Part shown: positions 21,053 to 32,893 of the stretch, piece after piece
How positions within the stretch are numbered: position 1 is the first letter of the stretch
Layout: each line of letters opens with the position of its first letter
Assembly (NCBI GenBank): GCA_028015205.1
Contig: CM051519.1
Span: 95,377,539 to 95,441,538 of the forward strand
DNA: 64,000 bases
Direction of reading: 5' to 3'
Source: Mytilisepta virgata
Lineage: Eukaryota > Mollusca > Bivalvia > Mytilida > Mytilidae
The notes under the pieces: generated by a model
What the model was told of the DNA's origin: nothing
The model's input: the letters and a program-made list of their open reading frames with translations, nothing else
Database searches by the model: none
Translations under genes and position numbers: made by a program

Positions 21053-22194
21053 ATATATATAAAAAAATTTTTTTGGCTTTACAAAATTTTGGCCATGACC
21101 ATACAAGATCAAAATTAGTGCATCGTACGCAAGGAATGTGGTAAGTGTTGATTTCCATATGTTGAAACCTCTCCCGGTTGTTCTTCAATCAATGTAATCT
21201 GATATGTTTTTGAAATAATATTTTTTGTCTAATTAGGTGTTAGCTTGAACATTTCTATCTTTATTTAGCCATTTCCAAAATGTTGGATATAACTTGTTTA
21301 CATCGTTTGTTATTTTGGAGAAAAAATGTTGAAACAAAAAAGGACGAAAGTAATTAAGAAATTCAAGAATCAAATTCAGTTTAGGATGTTGAAACTTATA
21401 TGGTGATTCGTATTTACATACCATGTTAGATATTTCTGTTTGAATTTTCGTGTCACACATTGAGTTGTTGCCGCTAAAGTTTTCAAAAAATTAAAAAATA
21501 GATTGTCCATTAACTCCCTTACACAATTGAAGATAGAAGCAAGCAGTTATGTGTATTTTAGTAACACTATATATTTCGAGATATCCAGTAATAGTAAAAT
21601 ATTTTAAATTCAAAACACTATGTTAAAACCTATATGGTGACTCACATATATATATGATAACTGTGTTTTCATACTACTCATCGGGCCGAAAATTGACCGT
21701 CCAAGAACTTCTTTTACATCACTGGAAATAGCAACATAGAATAAGGTGTATTGTAACAATATATAAGAGTTGTCGGTGGTAAGGATTTCAGACATTGGAT
21801 ATATAGTGTATGCATCCAGGGCATCATTATTGCAAAAATGAGTATATCGAGATATCCGGTCAAAATGAAATTTTTTAAACAATTTAGTCTATGATGTGGA
21901 AACTTAAATGGTGATTCATATTTACATGCCATGTCAAATAATTGTGTTTGAATTTTTGTTACCACCCTGGAGACATATATAAGTAACACTATAAGAGTTG
22001 CCTGTGCTAAGGGTTCGTGAAATTGGATATATGCCTCTGAGTGAATAACTACTACACAAAAGATATGTAAAGATGAAGTCAATTCACTATAAGGTGTGAA
22101 ACTTATACGATGATTCATATTATACGCCATCTCATATAATGGTGTTCAATTTTTTGTAATTCTCCTGAGGCCATTGTCTCGCAAGGGTCGGGAA
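21053..22194. repeat. Degenerate repeat monomers in an intron
   Basis: Units of about 300 bp recur with blocks such as AACTTATATGGTGATTC, TTTACATACCATGT, TTTGAATTTTTGT and TCCAAGAACTCCTTTTAC (starting near 21390, 21620, 21900, 22090). The same monomer type continues inside the duplicated unit to the right. No coding potential was seen. The small minus-strand frames here fall within the repeat. Confidence 0.7.
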
Positions 22195-22439
22195 AAAAAA
22201 CTAAAAATCAATTGTCCAAGAACTCCTTTTACACAATTTGAAATAAATAGAAACATAAAATTATGTGTATTAATGAAAGTTAATTAAAGGGAAATGTTAC
22301 AATCCGAAATAAAAAAACAAATATCCAAGAACTCTTTTTACGCAATCGAAGATAGAAACATGAAATTATGTGTATTAGTAAAACTATAAGAATTGTTTGT
22401 TACAATGAAAGTTAATTAAAATGTTACAATCCGAATCTG

Positions 22440-22975
22440 ACAAACTGCCAAACCAAGAGGCACGCACAACCCAGAACTATTGGAAAGCAACAGTCATAAT
22501 CCTGACTTGGCATAGGTATTTTCATATGAAAATGGTGGGTTAAATCATGTTTTACGGCATGCCAAACCTTCCTGTTATATAATTGTTGCTATAATTCTTG
22601 GTTATTTACGGAAATGAATAGCTGCCAAAACAACCGCCTCAAAAGTCAAATCAGTAAATACAGTGGTCAACATACTCAAGAATTTTCATCGAGACCAGCC
22701 TTTATAAACTATGTAGTAACTTGCCAAAGAGGGAACGAAGAAGGCGCGATTTGTTATAGCCTTGATTCATCCGTTTACTACTCAAACGCTTATATCTTAT
22801 TTGGAATTCCGAGTAGTTGCTGCAAGCTCTTGCGTAGCGAATTAAGAAATATAGACACCACATGCCGGGGAAGCAGGTATATCACTACTGAGGTGTGGAA
22901 AAGTTATGTAAAAATTAAAATCATCTCTCTTGTCATACGTTTTGGTGCTTATTCGACCACCGTTGTCATATGAAA
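22440..22975 (-). pseudogene. Penelope-like RT C terminus and 3' tail, antisense (copy 1)
   Basis: On the minus strand 22975-22620 reads TYDKRDDFNF, ITFPHLSSDIPASPACGVYI, a stop, then in another frame LIRYARACSNYSEFQIRYK. This is the C-terminal region of the Penelope-like RT that recurs throughout the window. Downstream on that strand CGGCATGCCGTAAAACATGA and ACCCACCATTTTCATATGAA belong to the 3' tail of this family, familiar from mussel sequences. The long plus-strand frame at 22614-22973 is its shadow. Confidence 0.75.
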
Positions 22976-23584
22976 GATAAATGACTAAGAAAGAGAAGGG
23001 GGAGAAGTCTCGGTCGGTTCTTTCATTTCAAGGACTGAAGAATTATTTTGCAAAATCAGGTTTGTTTATGGAAAGAACACCATCAATATATCTATAGGTG
23101 AAATTGCAGTACCTTGCTTCTTTTTTCTTTAATTTGAAAAAGGCTTTAAGGGTTGCCCGTGCCAAGGAGTCAGGAAATTGGACGTATGCCTCTGGTGGCA
23201 GAATTATTGCAAAAGGGTGTATTACGAGATATACAGGAAAAATTAAATCTTTTAAACAATGTATTATTGGGTGTTGAAATTTAAATGTTAATTCAAATTA
23301 ATAACCATGTCGAATAATAGTGTTGGAATTTTTGTAACACTGCAGAAAGCATTACCACTGAAGGTCGGAAAATTAAAAAAACAAATATCCAAGAACTCTT
23401 TTTACGCAATCGAAGATAGAAACATGAAATTATGTGTATTAGTAAAACTATAAGGGTTGTTTGTTACATGGGTTTCCGAATTTGGGCATAAGGCCTGAGG
23501 GCATAATTGTTGCAAAAATTTGTGTTTCGAGATATGCAGTCAAAATGAAATCTTTTAAATAAGACAAATTCCAAGACTTTCCAC

Positions 23585-24250
23585 ATCGAGCTTGAAATTA
23601 AGGATACTACAGATACATCAAAGTCCGCTTCATATTTGAATTTGTTTCTTGAAATAGACAACGAGGGACATTTGAAGACAAAACTTTATGACAAACGTGA
23701 TGACTTCAACTTTCCTATTGTTAACCTCCCCTTCTTGAGTAGCAATATAACAGCATCGCCTGCATATGGCATCTACGTTTCCCAGCTTATCCGATATTCA
23801 AGGGCATGCGTGAGTTATCACGACTTTCGACAAATAGGATTACTGCTGTCACAAAAGCTTCTTAACAAGGGTTTTATCAGGGATAAGTTGATGTCATCAC
23901 TTTAGAAATTTTACGGTCGTCATCACGAATTGATTGACCGTTACAGTGTTCCAATATTTAAGATGATGTTGGACCTGTTCCCACTATCGTAACATTTCAT
24001 GTACCTCCACCGAGTTGTGACTACCACCGGATTGACTTTGTTGAATCTCACGACGGTTGCCGTATACCGTGCAGAAACTGCTTACCCTTCCGGATCACAT
24101 GTGTTTTCCAGGTTTTTAAAGGAGTTCGTGTTGTTTATTCATTGTTTTTTTTAGTTTTTAGTGTTTATTTGTTGTGCATGTCGTTGTTCATTTGTCTTTC
24201 CGAGTTTGTCTGTCTAATGGCTTGCGTTTTTAGATTTGCTCCTTAGGTAT
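23585..24250 (+). pseudogene. Penelope-like RT C terminus and 3' tail (copy 1)
   Basis: Reads ELEIKDTTDTSKSASYLN, then TKLYDKRDDFNFPIVNLPF, GIYVSQLIRYSRACVSYHDF and LLLSQKLLNKGF. A stop follows, then in another frame FYGRHHELIDRY. Next comes the 3' tail with GTTGTGACTACCACCGGATT and GGAGTTCGTGTTGTTTATTC. This is the 3' end of a Penelope-like element, RT thumb region onward. The catalytic part is missing (5' truncated). The next-door antisense fragment is from a diverged relative. Confidence 0.75.
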
Positions 24251-24416
24251 ATTTGTCCAATTTAAACAAAGCGTAGGATGTGGAAACTTACATGATGATT
24301 CATATTTACATGCCATATCAAACAATTTTTGTAACTACCCTGGAGGCATTGTTACTGGTGGGTGGGAAAGCTTTAACAATAAATTGTCCAAGAACTCCTT
24401 TTACGCTATTGAAGAT

Positions 24417-24955
24417 AGTCCGAGATTGCTTTGACGTCTGACGGCCTTTTGTGATATGCTGGGGCCGTAGGACGTCAGAGCCCACTCCGTTTAGAAAACA
24501 TGGAAATTGCCGACCCAGACTAGGGGCGGCAGTTTTTAGACTCGAAATCGTAATATATCCAATTCATCAATCGATTTTTTGATCATTTTTCTGTAAGAAT
24601 ATGTAAATTTTATTCATCAACAATCTCCCTGGACCACAGGACCACAAACAAAAGCTTTATTCCCTTCAACCCACCATTTTCATCATTTCACTGAATTATT
24701 TGATTTTTTTTTACTATCATTTGATATATCGAAGATTTTCTTTCCTCAGGGCATATATTCAAATTCTAAAACGCTTGCAACAAATAACTCTTTTAGTTTT
24801 ACTAATACATTTAATTTCATGTTTCTATCTTCAATTTAGTCCGAGATTGCCCTGATGTCTGACGGCCTTTTTTGTGATATGCTGGGGCAGTGGGACGTCA
24901 GAGCGCACTCCGTATAGAAAACATGGAAATTTTCGACTCAGGATTGGGGCGGCAG
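24417..24955 (+). repeat. Two direct copies of a 115-bp repeat (copy 1)
   Basis: GTCCGAGATTGCTTTGACGT at about 24418 and GTCCGAGATTGCCCTGATGT at about 24839 start two similar blocks sharing CTGACGGCC, TGATATGCTGGGG, GACGTCAGAG and AAAACATGGAAATT. They are spaced 421 bp apart. No function is visible. Confidence 0.75.
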
Positions 24956-25428
24956 ATCGTAATATAACCAATTATAAGTATATGCAGTGTTTGAAAATGT
25001 TGTTCGTAACTCCTGTCCAAAACTGGTGGATCTTCAATCTATCATTGCTGTTTTAGTTTCCAGTAGAATTGGGGGAAAAAGTCGTCACTTTTTTCATGAA
25101 GGATTATTATCAGTCGTGTAACGTTATCCAACATAAAGACTGCGCCCCATAACTAGAGCTAGCTTTGTTAACTTTCAACGGATGTAAACAGTGTAAACTT
25201 TCGCATTTGTAGATTTCAGAACAAAATAAGATTTCATTTTCAGAATCTTTTGATTTTATCTTAAAAAGGAACAAGGTTTTGTTTCATTTTCACTTTAAAT
25301 ATTAGAATGACAATTAAATCATATCCTATGCTGAAATTAATAAAACATTGACAAACAGCGTCCCAAGTTTCCAAGTAATTCACTCTTTCTGTTATATAAA
25401 TACATGTTTTAATATTGGTAATCGACAG

Positions 25429-25583
25429 GAAATGAGGCTGTTTTAACGTTAGTCGTTGAAAAAGAAAGGAACGGAAATACGGTCTGGTTTTCTGTGTATG
25501 ACATAAAAGGAGTTAGAACAGACATTGAAAAATTATACTGGTGCCGTGGTGAGCTTGACCACAGTAGTACTGTTATCTGCAAG
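25429..25583 (+). CDS. Cytokine receptor exon E, copy 1: first half of D5-like FN3 module
   Basis: Acceptor AATCGACAG, donor AAG/GTATGT, phase 1 in and phase 0 out, 155 nt. It encodes NEAVLTLVVEKERNGNTVWF, then DIEKLYWCRGELDHSSTVIC. The W-F pair and the later L-Y-W-C correspond to the B and C strands of the fifth module of gp130/LIFR-type receptors, where a W-C is typical. The same exon recurs unchanged at 28895-29049. Because it enters in phase 1 and leaves in phase 0, splicing both copies in a row would shift the frame. Confidence 0.75.
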
Positions 25584-25905
25584 GTATGTTTAAATTTGCA
25601 AATTGCTATATTTTACCCTAGTGAACTCAATAAAAGTAAATCTTGGATATACATATTTTTAAAAAACTAAAAATCAATTGTCCAAGAACTCCTTTTACAC
25701 AATTTGAAATAAATAGAAACATAAAATTATGTGTATTAATGAAAGTTAATTAAAGGGAAATGTTACAATCCGAAATAAAAAAACAAATATCCAAGAACTC
25801 TTTTTACGCAATCGAAGATAGAAACATGAAATTATGTGTATTAGTAAAACTATAAGAATTGTTTGTTACAATGAAAGTTAATTAAAATGTTACAATCCGA
25901 ATCTG

Positions 25906-26441
25906 ACAAACTGCCAAACCAAGAGGCACGCACAACCCAGAACTATTGGAAAGCAACAGTCATAATCCTGACTTGGCATAGGTATTTTCATATGAAAATG
26001 GTGGGTTAAATCATGTTTTACGGCATGCCAAACCTTCCTGTTATATAATTGTTGCTATAATTCTTGGTTATTTACGGAAATGAATAGCTGCCAAAACAAC
26101 CGCCTCAAAAGTCAAATCAGTAAATACAGTGGTCAACATACTCAAGAATTTTCATCGAGACCAGCCTTTATAAACTATGTAGTAACTTGCCAAAGAGGGA
26201 ACGAAGAAGGCGCGATTTGTTATAGCCTTGATTCATCCGTTTACTACTCAAACGCTTATATCTTATTTGGAATTCCGAGTAGTTGCTGCAAGCTCTTGCG
26301 TAGCGAATTAAGAAATATAGACACCACATGCCGGGGAAGCAGGTATATCACTACTGAGGTGTGGAAAAGTTATGTAAAAATTAAAATCATCTCTCTTGTC
26401 ATACGTTTTGGTGCTTATTCGACCACCGTTGTCATATGAAA
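25906..26441 (-). pseudogene. Penelope-like RT C terminus and 3' tail, antisense (copy 2)
   Basis: Duplicate of the fragment at 22440-22975, offset 3466 bp, same residues. The plus-strand frame at 26080-26439 is its shadow. Confidence 0.75.
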
Positions 26442-27050
26442 GATAAATGACTAAGAAAGAGAAGGGGGAGAAGTCTCGGTCGGTTCTTTCATTTCAAGGA
26501 CTGAAGAATTATTTTGCAAAATCAGGTTTGTTTATGGAAAGAACACCATCAATATATCTATAGGTGAAATTGCAGTACCTTGCTTCTTTTTTCTTTAATT
26601 TGAAAAAGGCTTTAAGGGTTGCCCGTGCCAAGGAGTCAGGAAATTGGACGTATGCCTCTGGTGGCAGAATTATTGCAAAAGGGTGTATTACGAGATATAC
26701 AGGAAAAATTAAATCTTTTAAACAATGTATTATTGGGTGTTGAAATTTAAATGTTAATTCAAATTAATAACCATGTCGAATAATAGTGTTGGAATTTTTG
26801 TAACACTGCAGAAAGCATTACCACTGAAGGTCGGAAAATTAAAAAAACAAATATCCAAGAACTCTTTTTACGCAATCGAAGATAGAAACATGAAATTATG
26901 TGTATTAGTAAAACTATAAGGGTTGTTTGTTACATGGGTTTCCGAATTTGGGCATAAGGCCTGAGGGCATAATTGTTGCAAAAATTTGTGTTTCGAGATA
27001 TGCAGTCAAAATGAAATCTTTTAAATAAGACAAATTCCAAGACTTTCCAC

Positions 27051-27716
27051 ATCGAGCTTGAAATTAAGGATACTACAGATACATCAAAGTCCGCTTCATA
27101 TTTGAATTTGTTTCTTGAAATAGACAACGAGGGACATTTGAAGACAAAACTTTATGACAAACGTGATGACTTCAACTTTCCTATTGTTAACCTCCCCTTC
27201 TTGAGTAGCAATATAACAGCATCGCCTGCATATGGCATCTACGTTTCCCAGCTTATCCGATATTCAAGGGCATGCGTGAGTTATCACGACTTTCGACAAA
27301 TAGGATTACTGCTGTCACAAAAGCTTCTTAACAAGGGTTTTATCAGGGATAAGTTGATGTCATCACTTTAGAAATTTTACGGTCGTCATCACGAATTGAT
27401 TGACCGTTACAGTGTTCCAATATTTAAGATGATGTTGGACCTGTTCCCACTATCGTAACATTTCATGTACCTCCACCGAGTTGTGACTACCACCGGATTG
27501 ACTTTGTTGAATCTCACGACGGTTGCCGTATACCGTGCAGAAACTGCTTACCCTTCCGGATCACATGTGTTTTCCAGGTTTTTAAAGGAGTTCGTGTTGT
27601 TTATTCATTGTTTTTTTTAGTTTTTAGTGTTTATTTGTTGTGCATGTCGTTGTTCATTTGTCTTTCCGAGTTTGTCTGTCTAATGGCTTGCGTTTTTAGA
27701 TTTGCTCCTTAGGTAT
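27051..27716 (+). pseudogene. Penelope-like RT C terminus and 3' tail (copy 2)
   Basis: Duplicate of the fragment at 23585-24250, offset 3466 bp, with the same stops. Confidence 0.75.
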
Positions 27717-27882
27717 ATTTGTCCAATTTAAACAAAGCGTAGGATGTGGAAACTTACATGATGATTCATATTTACATGCCATATCAAACAATTTTTGTAA
27801 CTACCCTGGAGGCATTGTTACTGGTGGGTGGGAAAGCTTTAACAATAAATTGTCCAAGAACTCCTTTTACGCTATTGAAGAT

Positions 27883-28421
27883 AGTCCGAGATTGCTTTGA
27901 CGTCTGACGGCCTTTTGTGATATGCTGGGGCCGTAGGACGTCAGAGCCCACTCCGTTTAGAAAACATGGAAATTGCCGACCCAGACTAGGGGCGGCAGTT
28001 TTTAGACTCGAAATCGTAATATATCCAATTCATCAATCGATTTTTTGATCATTTTTCTGTAAGAATATGTAAATTTTATTCATCAACAATCTCCCTGGAC
28101 CACAGGACCACAAACAAAAGCTTTATTCCCTTCAACCCACCATTTTCATCATTTCACTGAATTATTTGATTTTTTTTTACTATCATTTGATATATCGAAG
28201 ATTTTCTTTCCTCAGGGCATATATTCAAATTCTAAAACGCTTGCAACAAATAACTCTTTTAGTTTTACTAATACATTTAATTTCATGTTTCTATCTTCAA
28301 TTTAGTCCGAGATTGCCCTGATGTCTGACGGCCTTTTTTGTGATATGCTGGGGCAGTGGGACGTCAGAGCGCACTCCGTATAGAAAACATGGAAATTTTC
28401 GACTCAGGATTGGGGCGGCAG
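27883..28421 (+). repeat. Two direct copies of a 115-bp repeat (copy 2)
   Basis: Duplicate of 24417-24955, offset 3466 bp. Confidence 0.75.
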
Positions 28422-28894
28422 ATCGTAATATAACCAATTATAAGTATATGCAGTGTTTGAAAATGTTGTTCGTAACTCCTGTCCAAAACTGGTGGATCTT
28501 CAATCTATCATTGCTGTTTTAGTTTCCAGTAGAATTGGGGGAAAAAGTCGTCACTTTTTTCATGAAGGATTATTATCAGTCGTGTAACGTTATCCAACAT
28601 AAAGACTGCGCCCCATAACTAGAGCTAGCTTTGTTAACTTTCAACGGATGTAAACAGTGTAAACTTTCGCATTTGTAGATTTCAGAACAAAATAAGATTT
28701 CATTTTCAGAATCTTTTGATTTTATCTTAAAAAGGAACAAGGTTTTGTTTCATTTTCACTTTAAATATTAGAATGACAATTAAATCATATCCTATGCTGA
28801 AATTAATAAAACATTGACAAACAGCGTCCCAAGTTTCCAAGTAATTCACTCTTTCTGTTATATAAATACATGTTTTAATATTGGTAATCGACAG

Positions 28895-29049
28895 GAAATG
28901 AGGCTGTTTTAACGTTAGTCGTTGAAAAAGAAAGGAACGGAAATACGGTCTGGTTTTCTGTGTATGACATAAAAGGAGTTAGAACAGACATTGAAAAATT
29001 ATACTGGTGCCGTGGTGAGCTTGACCACAGTAGTACTGTTATCTGCAAG
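28895..29049 (+). CDS. Cytokine receptor exon E, copy 2
   Basis: Same sequence, acceptor and donor as 25429-25583. It is the copy nearest to exon F (29199), which accepts phase 0. If only one copy of the unit is real in the genome, this is simply the one exon E. If both are real, either may be used, but not both in one reading frame. Confidence 0.75.
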
Positions 29050-29198
29050 GTATGTTTAAATTTGCAAATTGCTATATTTTACCCTAGTGAACTCAATAAA
29101 AGTAAATCTTGGATATACATATTTTATGAAAATAAGGCCGTGCTTAGCCCAGCTTGTGCGATAGAAAACTGATACTTACATCGGAAAATGTATTTCAG

Positions 29199-29256
29199 CT
29201 TTTGGATTATCTTGTGAATGATGATGATTATATTTTTATCACAATATACAAACTAT
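29199..29256 (+). CDS. Cytokine receptor exon F: short middle exon of D5-like module
   Basis: Acceptor ATGTATTTCAG, donor CTAT/GTAAGT, phase 0 in and phase 1 out, 58 nt, encoding LLDYLVNDDDYIFITIYKL. It is accepted because the acceptor and donor are strong and the phases fit exons E and G. The residue pattern is less distinctive than in the other exons, so it is less certain. Confidence 0.55.
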
Positions 29257-29499
29257 GTAAGTTAAGAATAAAAACATAAGACCCCATGCTGCTTGGTATT
29301 ATATTGACATTAAACGAAAATGATTTTCACGGTTTGTCTGATCCTTACCCTTGGAATTATTTTTTTAGGATGTTCAGGGGGTGAAGGAATTAATTAAAAC
29401 ATTCCAGAACAAAATTACCAGTTAAAAATTCCATAGAAATAATAATTAGTTATACTAATTCTGAACTTTTTAACGGAATATTTTGACTAGTTCTTATGG

Positions 29500-30620
29500 A
29501 ATAACATTGCTACTTAAAATGACTTGGGTTAATAAGATCTTAGACCCATTACATATGTCACTATGGAAAACTTTAATTGCTGATCAATACACAAAATTTG
29601 GTGGAGATAAATTATGGATGATGGACACAGATAGTCTTAGACAAGTATCTAAACACTTTAACAAATTTTTGAAAGATATTTTCATAAATTGGGGTAAATT
29701 AAGACAAAGTAGTATTAATAATAGAGAAGACATTTTGAACCAGTCCATATGGCCTAACGAGAAACTGAAAATCAATAACCATGTGGTCTTCTATGAAAAC
29801 TGGTGTAGGAAAGGAATTTTTTATATAAATGATTTACTCAATAAGAACAATGAATTCTTATCCTTCGATGAATTTATAAAGACATATAATATAGAAACTA
29901 ACTGTGTATGCTACTATGAGATTATAAATATGATTTCAAAATTCTGGAAAAGTAAAATAGCAAATGGAGAAAAACTACAAAACATTACGTGAGAAATATT
30001 TGAGTTTGTGAAAAAAAACAATCCAGTCAGTATTTTGATCAAAAATTGTTTCCAGTCTATGCAGAAGAACCCACAAAGCAGCATCAAAAATGGAATAATG
30101 AACTAAATATTGAATTTAAAGCAGAGGATTGGGAATGTATTCATTCTTTGCCTTTTAAATGTATAAAAGTAACAAACTGATAAACTTTCAACCATTTCGC
30201 ATCTGTTCTGGGAATGCAACCTTGCAAAAAACCTTTGGTTAGAGATGAAGGACATTCTCTTGAAAATATGTAATATGGAAATTCCATTATCATCTACTGA
30301 TATTATTCTTGGATCCACCACTTGTGAAGACTTTATTAATTTTCTCATTGTTCTCATTAAGTACCAATCCTTCTTCCATTGGTGTAATAAGATATATTTG
30401 GCAAATATAAAAAAACAGAACAAATGTCTGCTAAATTCTATAAATCCCCTGCAACAGGTGAGAAAATTGAGAAAAAATTGATGTGTAAGAAATATCTTAC
30501 TAGGGGAATAATTCTATTTTCTATGTTGTCATCTAATTATACATTTGAATTTTTTTTTTTGAAAATTTGTTTTTTGGGTGCACTAATGCAGTGTATAAAC
30601 TTTGGACCCAAATAACTATG
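29500..30620 (+). pseudogene. LINE (L1-like) ORF2 C-terminal region and 3' end
   Basis: The frame at 29483-29992 has KMTWVNKILDPLHMSLWKTL, then VFYENWCRKGIFYINDLL and FIKTYNIETNCVCYYEII, the spacing of the region after the RT of an L1-type LINE. After stops, 30060-30370 gives ISHLFWECNLAKNLWLEMKD and ILGSTTCEDFINFL, the C-terminal block with the W-E-C motif. RT and endonuclease domains are missing (5' truncated). It lies in the intron between receptor exons F and G, in the same direction. Confidence 0.75.
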
Positions 30621-31240
30621 TAAATCTAAGAATCATATTTAATTTGCCTCTTTTGAGATATCTATTATAACATTTAATACATATTTTACGTACTGTACAA
30701 TGCTGTATGTTACCCAGTTTGTGACCAAACATAGTGTTCTCTCTTTTTCTCTTGCTTTTAGTAATCTAAGTCAATTATGAAATATTTAAAAGAATGAACC
30801 TACACTTTTTGGCTCACAAACTGGGAAAATTTATCATAATATAATCTACTATGGACAGCATCCATTGTTTGTATGCTTATTTTGGGTTGTTTATCTCTTG
30901 GAGCTCTCTTTTCTCATTGCCCTTTCTCACTTCATTGTTAAACCCGAATTTATTCAGAAACTTTAACAACCATATTCATTTTTTCTAATATAGGAATGGT
31001 TGCTGTCCAGGTGGGAACCGTTTAACTCTAAATTGACCATAATCAAATCATCATATATATGTTTATTCAAAACGATATGTATTCTTGTTTTTTTTTCTCT
31101 ATAAAAATGAGTATAGAGGGGGGATATAATTTAATCTAATGTAAGGCAAATTACAATGACAAAATGTGGTTTATTAATCAATATGTATGGGAAGAGTTGA
31201 AAAATAAAAAATTACAAAAAACATTGCTACTTAAAAGGTT
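30621..31240 (+). other. Probable LINE 3' tail and intron sequence
   Basis: AT-rich, no coding signal. It ends near AAAATAAAAAATTACAAAAA, which could be the LINE tail. No target duplication was identified. Confidence 0.4.
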
Positions 31241-31298
31241 CCGCCATAACCTTGTCTCTTTGACACATTCCCCGTTTCCATTCTCTATTCTAACTACT
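31241..31298 (-). repeat. Fragment of the GGAAACGGGGAATGTGTC repeat
   Basis: CTCTTTGACACATTCCCCGT and TTCCATTCTCTATTCTA are the reverse complement of the start of the repeat at 36228-36867 and of the block inside 12041-12332. Only this end is present. Confidence 0.75.
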
Positions 31299-32153
31299 CA
31301 GCAATTTGACTGTTTACGTGATCTCACACCATACAATCACTAATCAATTGGGCTTTTTTTTCAGATCTGTGTAATATCATAGTGTTTGCGAACGATACCG
31401 AAATCATACCCGTAAAATATGTAACCGTCCGTAGATAATCAGACAAATCATTAAAAAAATCTTGTTGAGCAGTTTCAGTGGTAATAATATGAATCCTTAT
31501 ATTACATAAGCCAAGCAAAGTTTATAATATAGAATTTAAATAAATTAAAAATCAAATAGAAATTTCTTCAGCTAACTGGATCACACGGTACAACCAACTG
31601 CACCTTTTTTCAAAACCGGACTGTTGCGTTCCAGGCCAGTCGTATATCTGCCAATGATGTGTGGTTCTTTGCTTTATTCAATTCCCAAAGCATAACTACA
31701 ACGATTTAAGACTTGCATATACTATTTGTGTATAGTTCTTTTAAGTATTGTCATTTTGAATGTCATATTATAACCTCATCAAGGATTGAAGATAAGAACG
31801 TGTGTTCAAAATAAAGAGTAAAACAATTTACAAAATGTAATTAATCATCATTGTTGATTTATTTCGATTATATTTATCAAATATATATATTTTTCCCCAT
31901 ATTGAATTTCGAAAAGCTCGCTTCTATCTCAAATCGCTAATGTGCTTGCAGAGCAAAACTTCGCCATTAAGTTATATTTCACTGTAAGCGAAGGTTATAT
32001 ATTCACTTTGTTGGCTAAGTTTAAACTTCACTTTCAACTTTTTGAATACCTTGACAAATTCCTTTTCTTTGGATTAATAAGAAATAAAAATCATAATGGT
32101 TTTCTTTATATGGTTTTCTTTATATGGTTTTCTTTTCATAAAAAATCAGTCAG
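31299..32153 (+). other. Intron before exon G, nothing recognised
   Basis: AT-rich intron. It contains three short direct copies of TTTATATGGTTTTCTT (about 32099-32135) just upstream of the exon G acceptor. Confidence 0.5.
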
Positions 32154-32294
32154 ATTTCAACAATTCACTGTCTGACATGGATATGAAAATAGAAGTACAT
32201 GAGCCTTTAGATCAGACGTGGCATTTTGCTGTGGCGTTGAAAAGGAGTGTTGGCTTGCTTTGGAATAGATGCAGTTTCTTGTGTCGCTCATGTG
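32154..32294 (+). CDS. Cytokine receptor exon G: second half of D5-like FN3 module
   Basis: Acceptor AATCAGTCAG, donor CATGTG/GTAAAA, phase 1 in and phase 1 out. It encodes FNNSLSDMDMKIEVHEPLDQ, then TWHFAVALKRSVGLLWNRCS. The L-x-x-x-W-x-F-A-V-A run is the F strand of an FN3 module, where a Y-x-F-x-V is expected. An alternative acceptor 4 nt upstream would be phase 0. The phase 1 acceptor fits exon F. The donor is of average strength. Confidence 0.65.
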
Positions 32295-32316
32295 GTAAAA
32301 ATTATTTACTGAATAA

Positions 32317-32437
32317 TGTAAAACAATATTCCTACTATACATACATATATATGTTATTAAACAATATTCCTACTGTACATACATATATATGTTAATAAAC
32401 ACATATTCCTACTGTACATACATATATATGTTACTAT
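32317..32437 (+). repeat. Tandem repeat, three units of about 45-48 bp
   Basis: Three copies of a unit with ATATTCCTACTGTACATACA followed by TATATATGTTA, starting about 23 nt after the exon G donor. Unit lengths vary slightly. Confidence 0.85.
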
Positions 32438-32893
32438 ACAATTAAGTCTGTTAAATAGCTTAAATAAGCAATTTTAAGTTGGTTACTTATTAATTATTCA
32501 TTATGGATCCTTGTTTTTCGTTTATTAATTGGATTAGTTTAAAATTTGTCTACGGTAAAGTTCCTGGATTCATTTATTTTACAGGGCATCAATTTACGTG
32601 GTTCGAGAAAACGGCATTTCTTGGGATACTTACACTTTGACTAAAATAGATTTGGATTTTACTTTGATAACAAAAATATAAAAATTTTAAAAATTTGAAC
32701 CAGACAATTTACGGGAATAATTTCAATGGATATTACACTAATTTTGATCATTGAGAAGCTTGGTTTCTCTTAAATGATAGTATATGATTAAAACATTCAG
32801 CTGCATGATTTTTAAAGAGTTAACTCTCTTAGGTGTTCTGTGCCCCTTTAACTTCGTGGATTATCATCCCCCCCAAAAAAACTGGATAGTATT
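32438..32893 (+). other. Intron sequence, nothing recognised
   Basis: AT-rich non-coding sequence between the minisatellite and the palindromic element. Confidence 0.5.

Larger units (their letters stand above)
22195..25660 (+). repeat. Tandem duplication, copy 1 (3466 bp)
   Basis: This segment recurs immediately to the right at 25661-29125 with a constant offset of 3466 bp. I found no difference in the lines compared, and the four largest open frames are identical in both copies. Left flank is GTCGGGAA before a run of A, and the junction reads ATATTTTT/AAAAAACTAAA. The unit holds repeat monomers, an antisense and a sense Penelope-like fragment, two copies of a 115-bp repeat and receptor exon E. 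Confidence 0.95.
25661..29125 (+). repeat. Tandem duplication, copy 2
   Basis: Second copy of the 22195-25660 unit. Identity ends at 29125 (ATTTT, then ATGAAAATAAGG instead of the copy 1 junction). Receptor exon F and the rest of the gene follow only this copy. Confidence 0.95.

Noticed and set aside
22614..22973. 119-codon plus-strand frame (and its copy at 26080-26439)
   Set aside because: It is the antisense shadow of a Penelope-like RT fragment whose conserved residues are readable on the minus strand.
21053..24420. CRISPR-like repeat array
   Set aside because: Monomers are about 300 bp, degenerate and without regular spacers, in animal DNA.
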